Of a DNA stretch of 11,012 bases, positions 5,762 to 11,012 are shown in pieces. The position numbers and the translations under genes were made by a program. Source of the DNA: Synergistaceae bacterium (GTDB lineage: Bacteria; Synergistota; Synergistia; Synergistales; Aminobacteriaceae); contig WRBZ01000018.1 in the NCBI GenBank assembly GCA_009784305.1, positions 1-11,012 of the forward strand, read 5' to 3'. A model generated the notes under the pieces. It worked only from the letters and a program-made list of their open reading frames with translations. It was not told the origin of the DNA and made no database searches. Position 1 is the first letter of the stretch. Each line of letters starts with the position of its first letter.

Positions 5762-7106
5762 CTCTGTTTTTATGAAGATAATAAAGTACGCCAACAGATA
5801 CAAGGCCTCCGCAAAGGTCAATAACCGGGAAACTTGCCCAAACGCCCATAAGCCCCCAATATTCAGGGAGTATCAATATCGAGGGGATAAGGAACAATAA
5901 ATGCCTGCAAAATGTAAGAAAAATCGATAATTTTGCCCGCCCAGTTCCTTGGAGATAGCTGTTTGAGATTATCGTTACCCCGACAAAGATAACGCCCGCA
6001 TAGCTTACTTTCATGCCGACTACGGAAATATTGATAAGTTCCTGATTACTTGTAAACATTCTTACCATGTACTCCGTGAGGAAACACACTACAAACGCAC
6101 TGCACAAAAAATATCCGCACGCTAAAGTCAACGCTGTTTTTAAAGCTGCATCCACCCTATGAAAAAGCCTGGCTCCAAAATTATAACCGAAAAGCGGCTG
6201 AACAGCTTCTCCTATTCCAATAACAGGAAGGAACAGCAAAGAATCCCATCCCATAAATATCCCCAGCGCGGAAATAGCCAAATCTCCGCCATGAAAAGCA
6301 AGAGCCCTGTTAAGAAGGAGCATGAAAAATGCGAATGCAGATTCCGTTACAGCTGGAGATAAGCCTATCACAAAAATACGGAGAAAAATTGAAAGTTCAG
6401 GAATAAAATTTTTAAAATGAACTCGTAATTCTCCTATTCTAAATACAAAAAACGATAACGCCCAAACTAAAGCGATAAACTGAGACAACACGGTTGCATA
6501 AGCCGCCCCGCGCACACCCCAGCCAAAATAAACGATAAATAAAGCATCTAAAACAATATTACACACCGCGCCCGATATAAGAGCGCCCATAGCATACATG
6601 GGCGAGCCTTGAGCCCTTATGTAGCCGTTCATCGCAAACGCAAAAGTTGAGAAAGGGACGCCGAGAACTATAATATTCAAATATTCTTCCGCAGCTTTAC
6701 CGATAACGCCGCTTCCACCGCTTATTCTTATTATATCGTGAGCGTAAAAGTAACCAACGAAACATAGGATCAAAGAAGCGGTAAAAGCCATTAACAAGCC
6801 ATTGCCGAGAACTTTCTCCGCGCGTTGTTTATTTCTCTCCCCAAGGGCTATCGATATCAACGCAGCTCCGCCGGCGCTTGGCATTATAGATAAAGCAAAA
6901 CTGAATAGCATATATGGAAAACATAAACTGACTGCCGCAAGCGCTTCTGTGCCTACGTAGTGTCCCATAAATATGCGGTCTATTATGTTATAAAGCGAAT
7001 GCGCAACCATTCCCCCAATAGACGGAAGCGCGAATTTGATTATAAGCTTTATGATGGGTTCCGTGCCCATATAGCCTGATTTGCTGCCTGTGTTCAACTC
7101 ATCCAT
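5739..7106 (-). CDS. MATE family multidrug/toxin exporter
   Basis: A 455-residue inner-membrane protein with about 12 hydrophobic segments in two homologous halves, the normal size for the family. MATE proteins export cationic drugs, metabolites or toxins in exchange for Na+ or H+. The N-terminal block has ALPSIGGMVAHSLYNIIDRIFMGHYVG (26-52 as residues, with Asp43 in helix 1/2) followed by ALAAVSLCFP. The second half repeats the pattern (GWDSLLFLPVIGIGEAVQPLFGYNFGA and a later QGTGRA block). It looks most like the MepA/DinF-type bacterial branch, but I cannot name the substrate or orthologue. The ribosome site is weak: only an AGAAAG-like purine stretch precedes the ATG at 7106, and an in-frame ATG 12 codons later is possible. 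Its own promoter is visible upstream. The alcohol dehydrogenase follows on the same strand. Confidence 0.93.
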   Translation of the reverse strand: MDELNTGSKSGYMGTEPIIKLIIKFALPSIGGMVAHSLYNIIDRIFMGHYVGTEALAAVSLCFPYMLFSFALSIMPSAGGAALISIALGERNKQRAEKVLGNGLLMAFTASLILCFVGYFYAHDIIRISGGSGVIGKAAEEYLNIIVLGVPFSTFAFAMNGYIRAQGSPMYAMGALISGAVCNIVLDALFIVYFGWGVRGAAYATVLSQFIALVWALSFFVFRIGELRVHFKNFIPELSIFLRIFVIGLSPAVTESAFAFFMLLLNRALAFHGGDLAISALGIFMGWDSLLFLPVIGIGEAVQPLFGYNFGARLFHRVDAALKTALTLACGYFLCSAFVVCFLTEYMVRMFTSNQELINISVVGMKVSYAGVIFVGVTIISNSYLQGTGRAKLSIFLTFCRHLLFLIPSILILPEYWGLMGVWASFPVIDLCGGLVSVGVLYYLHKNRVESGDLS

Positions 7107-7140
7107 TTCACTATGTTCTTTCTAATATTTAACCTCAAGG

Positions 7141-7167
7141 ATTATACGTCTGCTCAGCTTATTTCAA
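7141..7167 (-). promoter_or_regulatory. Putative promoter for the MATE gene
   Basis: On the - strand a perfect TATAAT (complement of 7141-7146) lies 15 bp downstream of TTGAAA (complement of 7162-7167, 5 of 6). The spacing is short but usable, and the predicted start is about 27 bases before the ATG. A TTGACG further upstream is 23 bp away and too far. Confidence 0.5.
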
Positions 7168-7208
7168 GCCGTCAACCTGGATTGAGTTAGGCGCAGGGAA
7201 AGTATTTT

Positions 7209-7585
7209 TCAAATGTTGTTCAGGATTTTGATAAGTTTATCGCATTGCGGGTGAATGCGCAACCTGACAAATTGGCTGTCCAAACCGACTTCCGGGCCGA
7301 ATTCAGTTAAAACGCCCTTTTTAAGTAATTTCTGATAAAGATTACTGCCGTTTGAATCTTTAAGCGCCATTATCGGCGTACGGGGATCGATTTCCAGGAC
7401 TTCCAGCTTTTTAATACCTGAAAGCATTTTCGACTTGATTTTCGATACCTCTCTCCCGTGTATTCAAGAAAACCCTGATCCATAAGCGCCCTCACTGCCA
7501 CTTTTGCATTCCATGACGTCACAGTGAACAGCAGGCTGACTTTGCGTTTTGATAGCTGTGACAATGAAGGAATTACAACTCTTCC
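7209..7585 (-). pseudogene. Frameshifted C-terminal remnant of a probable fold-type I PLP enzyme (aminotransferase-like)
   Basis: Two overlapping reading frames join into one protein-like sequence. The first (7585 to about 7437) reads from SLSQLSKRKVSLLF through TVTSWNAKVAVRALMDQGF to LEYTGERYRKS. The second (about 7435 to 7209) continues with KMLSGIKKLEVLEIDPRTP and ends GVLTEFGPEVGLDSQFVRLRI...LIKILNNI. Restoring one A in the TCAAG at 7434-7438 joins them as YRKSKSKMLSGI. The tail, a GVL..FG..LDS.FVRLRI pattern followed by a leucine-rich end, is like the C-terminal domain of class I/II aminotransferases; this family call is from memory and moderate. The N-terminal two thirds, including any PLP lysine, are absent. 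Two stop codons (7586-7591) and the end of the YkvI gene lie directly upstream. The other possibility is two unrelated small ORFs, which the smooth join makes unlikely. Confidence 0.6.
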
Positions 7586-7607
7586 CTATCACAGCTCATA
7601 CAAAAAT

Positions 7608-8729
7608 TTACTTGCTGAGTTGTTTCACTTTCATATTCAGTAATTGACGGATAAGTATGCAGACTAAGAAGAACGCTCCAATATAACCCATATAAGGATA
7701 AATCGTGCCGATTAACATCCCAAACGGCAGTTGTCCGCCGAAATACACGACTACAGTAAGTGTGACGATAATAATTCTGTTGGCAACCGAACCTTCTTTG
7801 GCAAGTTTGCTGCAAGTGACCCAAAGCATAGGCGCGGCGGACGAATAGATTTCGCTAAGGAGGATTAACGAAAACACGAATCCAAATACCGGCGCCACTA
7901 AATTAGCCAAAAATAGGTTGGGAACTTCCAGTTTACCAACTTCATTTGCATATGCGAGCTGACCAATCAGGAGCATTATACCGGAGATCATAAGCAATAC
8001 GCTTCCGATGATCGCTCCCCATTTTGCTTCCTCGCGGCTGTTTGCCGTAGCGCCCATCGAGGTCAGGAACGGAACGGATCCAGTTACGTTATAGGCAACA
8101 TAGAGTATACCGGATATCCACCAGACGTCTGCCGCCTTTGGTATTTCAGCTATTGCTGATCCGTTATTCTCAAGCCCTCCGGGATTCTTCATGAGCGCAT
8201 ATAGTCCAATGATGACAGTAAAAACAATCGTCAAAGACCCTAATATACCGATTATATCGATCAAACGCTTTAAGCCGAACAATACGCTTATAAGCACAAA
8301 AAGCGCCATGATCAGACATCCCGTCTGCACCGGCAATTCAAAATACTGGTTAAACGTCGCGCCGGCGCCAGACACCATGATGACGACGACTAAAAACAGA
8401 AAGAACGGTATAAAGTATTCAAAGAACACGCTGAGACATTTCCCGATAGAATACAATACGTCGTTTCCCTTTTCTTTGAAAATGAACCAATGATCAAACG
8501 GATGATCCAGCTCTTTTGTATCTTTAATTTCGTATCCACGAGCCATCAAAGCTGCGCCGGACCATGCAAACAGGATCATGCTGATGACCGCGCCGATAAT
8601 GCCCAAATTTCCGAATCCGGTAAAAAATTGCATAATTTCCTGTCCGCTTGCAAATCCTGAGCCAATCATAAAAGCTGTAAACGCACATGCAAATTTCAAA
8701 ACATTCAACTTACTTACCTTCGATTCCAT
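7608..8729 (-). CDS. YkvI-family integral membrane transporter
   Basis: A 373-residue polytopic membrane protein with about 10-11 hydrophobic helices. It is related to B. subtilis YkvI, an uncharacterised branch of the amino-acid/polyamine/organocation (LeuT-fold) transporters. Helix 1 carries the family hallmark GSGFASGQEIMQFF (23-36), an unwound glycine-rich segment that in this fold contacts substrate and ion. The natural substrate is unknown. An in-frame ATG at 8747 gives six more residues. However, GAAGAGGA (complement of 8738-8745) lies 8 bases before the ATG at 8729 and overlaps those extra codons, so 8729 is the better start. It is transcribed divergently from uvrB. A decayed PLP-enzyme fragment follows only about 20 bp downstream, which hints at a former transporter-plus-amino-acid-enzyme pair. 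Confidence 0.88.
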   Translation of the reverse strand: MESKVSKLNVLKFACAFTAFMIGSGFASGQEIMQFFTGFGNLGIIGAVISMILFAWSGAALMARGYEIKDTKELDHPFDHWFIFKEKGNDVLYSIGKCLSVFFEYFIPFFLFLVVVIMVSGAGATFNQYFELPVQTGCLIMALFVLISVLFGLKRLIDIIGILGSLTIVFTVIIGLYALMKNPGGLENNGSAIAEIPKAADVWWISGILYVAYNVTGSVPFLTSMGATANSREEAKWGAIIGSVLLMISGIMLLIGQLAYANEVGKLEVPNLFLANLVAPVFGFVFSLILLSEIYSSAAPMLWVTCSKLAKEGSVANRIIIVTLTVVVYFGGQLPFGMLIGTIYPYMGYIGAFFLVCILIRQLLNMKVKQLSK

Positions 8730-8772
8730 AATTCTATTCCTCTTCATATATTAGAATATATTATTAAATTAA

Positions 8773-8801
8773 ATTATATTGCATAGCATAGGTAAGTGCA
8801 A
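8773..8801 (-). promoter_or_regulatory. Putative promoter for the YkvI-family gene
   Basis: On the - strand TTGCAC (complement of 8796-8801) is followed by 17 bp and a perfect TATAAT (complement of 8773-8778). The surroundings are very AT-rich. The predicted start is about 35 bases before the ATG at 8729. The -35 match is only partial. Confidence 0.55.
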
Positions 8802-8868
8802 GAAAAAATAAAACTATCCCAAAATACGAACTATTCATGAAAATACGAGGACGTCGAGAGCAACGTTC

Positions 8869-8897
8869 CCTACAAATTTAGGATTTCACGTTATAAT
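8869..8897 (+). promoter_or_regulatory. Putative promoter for uvrB
   Basis: A perfect TATAAT (8892-8897) lies 17 bp after a weak -35, CCTACA (8869-8874, matching only the ACA). The predicted start near 8904 gives a leader of about 63 bases. I looked for LexA-type boxes (CTGT-N8-ACAG and CGAAC-N4-GTTCG) in 8730-8966 and saw none, so damage control of the usual kind is not evident. Confidence 0.5.
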
Positions 8898-8917
8898 TGT
8901 AGGCAACAGCGCAAAAC

Positions 8918-8935
8918 GGGGCATTCGTGTGCCCC
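8918..8935 (+). promoter_or_regulatory. GC-rich hairpin in the uvrB leader
   Basis: GGGGCA (8918-8923) pairs perfectly with TGCCCC (8930-8935) around the loop TTCGTG. It lies in the predicted uvrB 5' leader, 31 bases before the ATG. It is followed by TTAAAATTTT rather than a pure T-run, so it is at most a weak terminator or attenuator. It could instead stabilise the 5' end of the message. Confidence 0.5.
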
Positions 8936-8966
8936 TTAAAATTTTGAATTGAGAGTGAAATCATAA

Positions 8967-11009
8967 ATGACAGTAAAACGTAAAAATTTCATCCTGCATT
9001 CGGAGTGGAGTCCGGCAGGAGACCAGCCTAAAGCTATAGAAAAACTCACTGCGGGAATAATGCGCGGCGACAGATATCAGACGCTTCTTGGCGTAACGGG
9101 AAGCGGAAAAACATATACTATGGCAAATGTAATAACGCGGATAAACAGACCATCCCTCGTGCTTGCACATAATAAAACCCTTGCAGCGCAGCTTTACAGT
9201 GAATTTAAAGCCTTCTTCCCCGAAAACGCCGTGCACTATTTCGTGAGCTATTACGATTATTATCAACCGGAAGCTTATATACCATCGAACGACACATATA
9301 TTGAAAAAGACGCTTCAGTCAATGAACGTATCGAAAGATTAAGGCTTGCCGCTACAAAAGCGCTTATTGAAAGAAGGGATGTCATCGTAGTGGCAAGCGT
9401 ATCCTGCATATATGGCTTGGGTGAGAGGCAGAATTACGAGGATGTAATATTCAGGTTCAGCATTGGGGAAAGCTATGAACTCAGAAACTTTATGGAAAAG
9501 CTTATAGCCAACTATTACGCAAGGAATGACATTTCGCCCTTACCGGGCACTTTCCGGGTGCGCGGCGATACCATAGAAATATTCCCCGCATATTCGGAGA
9601 GCGGCATCCGAATATCTTTCTACGATGAACAGATAGACCGCATAGATAGTTTCGACCTGGTAAACGGGCGCAGTACAGAGAAGCTTGAGGAAGCCTCGAT
9701 ATTTCCGGCAAAACATTACGTAACGCAAGATGATGCGATAGAAAAAGCAATCCCATTGATAGAATCGGAGATGGCGGAAGCTGTGAAAGATTTTGAATCA
9801 ACGGGAAAACTTCTTGAATCCCAAAGAATAAGCATGCGTACCCGTTACGATATGGAGATGCTGAAAGAAGTTGGATATTGCTCCGGAATAGAAAACTACT
9901 CACGCCATCTTGACGGAAGAAATGAGGGCGAGCCGCCGGGGACACTGCTGGATTTCTTCCCGGATGATTTTTTGATGATAGTCGACGAGTCACATATCAC
10001 GCTGCCGCAAGTCAGAGGCATGCTGAATGGGGACAGGGCAAGGAAGATCGTTCTCGTGGAAAACGGGTTCAGGCTCAAATCCTGTCTGGACAACAGACCG
10101 TTGCACTGGGACGAGTTCCTTGCGCATTTCAAACAGGCGGTTTTCATATCCGCAACGCCGGGCGACTGGGAAATCCAAAAATCCACTCAGTTGGTGGAAC
10201 AAATAATCCGCCCAACAGGAGTCGTCGATCCGGAGGTTGAAATCTTGCCCGCGACGACGCAAGTGGACGACCTTATTGATAAACTCCGAATGATAACCGA
10301 AAAAGGCGAAAGAGCCATCGTTATAACTCTAACAAAAAAATCTTCCGAAGACCTTTCAGATTACCTGTCAGAGCTACGTTTCCGCGTAAAATACATACAT
10401 TCCGAACTCAACGCCTTTGAACGGGCAGAGCTTATAAGGGACCTGCGCGGCGGAAAAATACAGATATTAGTGGGGATAAACCTTCTGAGGGAAGGAATGG
10501 ACCTGCCGGAAGTGTCGCTGGTTGCGATACTTGATGCGGACAGGGAAGGATATCTGCGCTCGCAACGCTCATTGATACAAATAATGGGGAGGGCGGCGCG
10601 GAATACAAACGGTAGGGTCATACTATACGCAGACAGCATCACAAAAAGCATCGAATTTTCCGTTGATGAAACGATCAGGCGCCGTAAATTGCAGATGGTC
10701 TATAATGAAAAACATGGAATAACTCCGGAAAATATTAAAAAAAAGGTCATAAATCTATTGCCCGAAGAACTTCTGACCGCATATCCCACAGATTCATCAG
10801 GAAGCATACGCTTAAAAACAAGTTCAAACGAGGTCTCTTATTCACAGCAGGAACTCGAACGCATGATGTGGGAAGCAGTGGAAAAACTTGACTTCGAGAA
10901 AGCCGCCCAAATAAGGGACATTCTCGCAGAGGGTACGCCGGGTAATAAATTTGCGGCAATAAACCGAAACAGCGGAAAAGGGAAATATCCGCGCAGGCAT
11001 CGCCGGTAA
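8967..11009 (+). CDS. uvrB: UvrABC excision repair protein UvrB
   Basis: A complete 680-residue UvrB, the damage-verifying helicase-like subunit that receives the lesion from UvrA and recruits UvrC in nucleotide excision repair. Walker A is GVTGSGKT (42-49). The beta-hairpin that inserts between DNA strands carries YYDYYQPEAYIP (95-106). The DEAD-type motif is VDESH, followed by PQVRGM. Helicase motifs further on are ISATPGDWE, NLLREGMDLPEVSLVAILDADREG and QIMGRAARN with its Arg fingers. A UVR domain (QELERMMWEAVEKLDFEKAAQIRDIL) near the C-terminus is the UvrC/UvrA contact. Minor departures from the commonest forms are FRLKSCLDNRPL for FRLPSALDNRPL and SLIQIMGRAARN for SLIQTIGRAARN. GAGAGTGA (8951-8958) lies 8 bases before the ATG. 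The stop codon TAA is at 11007-11009, and the tail after UVR is basic (GKGKYPRRHRR). Confidence 0.98.
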   Translation: MTVKRKNFILHSEWSPAGDQPKAIEKLTAGIMRGDRYQTLLGVTGSGKTYTMANVITRINRPSLVLAHNKTLAAQLYSEFKAFFPENAVHYFVSYYDYYQPEAYIPSNDTYIEKDASVNERIERLRLAATKALIERRDVIVVASVSCIYGLGERQNYEDVIFRFSIGESYELRNFMEKLIANYYARNDISPLPGTFRVRGDTIEIFPAYSESGIRISFYDEQIDRIDSFDLVNGRSTEKLEEASIFPAKHYVTQDDAIEKAIPLIESEMAEAVKDFESTGKLLESQRISMRTRYDMEMLKEVGYCSGIENYSRHLDGRNEGEPPGTLLDFFPDDFLMIVDESHITLPQVRGMLNGDRARKIVLVENGFRLKSCLDNRPLHWDEFLAHFKQAVFISATPGDWEIQKSTQLVEQIIRPTGVVDPEVEILPATTQVDDLIDKLRMITEKGERAIVITLTKKSSEDLSDYLSELRFRVKYIHSELNAFERAELIRDLRGGKIQILVGINLLREGMDLPEVSLVAILDADREGYLRSQRSLIQIMGRAARNTNGRVILYADSITKSIEFSVDETIRRRKLQMVYNEKHGITPENIKKKVINLLPEELLTAYPTDSSGSIRLKTSSNEVSYSQQELERMMWEAVEKLDFEKAAQIRDILAEGTPGNKFAAINRNSGKGKYPRRHRR

Positions 11010-11012
11010 AGC

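Noticed and set aside
7573..7824. Minus-strand 83-residue open frame overlapping the end of the YkvI gene
   Set aside because: It is out of frame with a clear membrane-protein gene and shows no family features of its own.
8191..8493. Plus-strand open frame of 100 residues inside the YkvI gene
   Set aside because: It is the complement of transmembrane coding sequence and has no supporting signals.
1..11012. CRISPR array, insertion sequence, phage or defence-system genes
   Set aside because: I saw no regularly spaced repeats, transposase motifs, terminal inverted repeats or defence-type domains on either strand.

Overview
The window is an ordinary-looking bacterial chromosome segment with dense genes, leaders with Shine-Dalgarno sites and moderate GC. 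The gene set is the end of a branched-chain amino-acid (liv) ABC operon, a K+-dependent membrane pyrophosphatase, a YkvI-type transporter, an iron-type alcohol dehydrogenase, a MATE exporter and uvrB. Together these suggest an anaerobic, amino-acid-using bacterium. Synergistota is my best guess and Firmicutes-like anaerobes are the alternative. This is inference from gene content and protein flavour only, because no rRNA is present.

Left part, + strand (1-3769): the 3' end of livG overlaps livF (ATGA overlap). A strong promoter follows, then tRNA-Leu(CAA), an A-rich leader, hppA (a pyrophosphate-driven ion pump) and a small glyoxalase I-like VOC protein. A strong, probably bidirectional terminator closes this block. 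No terminator is visible between the tRNA and hppA, so hppA may be transcribed from the tRNA promoter.

Middle part, - strand (3761-8729, read right to left): a YkvI-family transporter; a decayed, frameshifted C-terminal remnant of a probable PLP-dependent aminotransferase-like enzyme; a MATE exporter; an iron-type alcohol dehydrogenase of the YqhD/BDH type; and a small secreted protein of unknown family. A large imperfect inverted repeat built from CGAAT units lies between the last two genes. The dehydrogenase leader has a perfect hairpin between its Shine-Dalgarno-like tract and the start codon I prefer.

Right part: a 237-bp divergent promoter region separates ykvI from uvrB (+ strand, complete, ending just inside the window). 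The predicted uvrB leader carries a GC-rich hairpin.

I see no phage, insertion sequence, CRISPR array or obvious new defence system. The points most worth following up are the folded leader of the dehydrogenase, the CGAAT inverted repeat, the single-base frameshift in the PLP-enzyme remnant, and the unusual gate-region residues of the pyrophosphatase.
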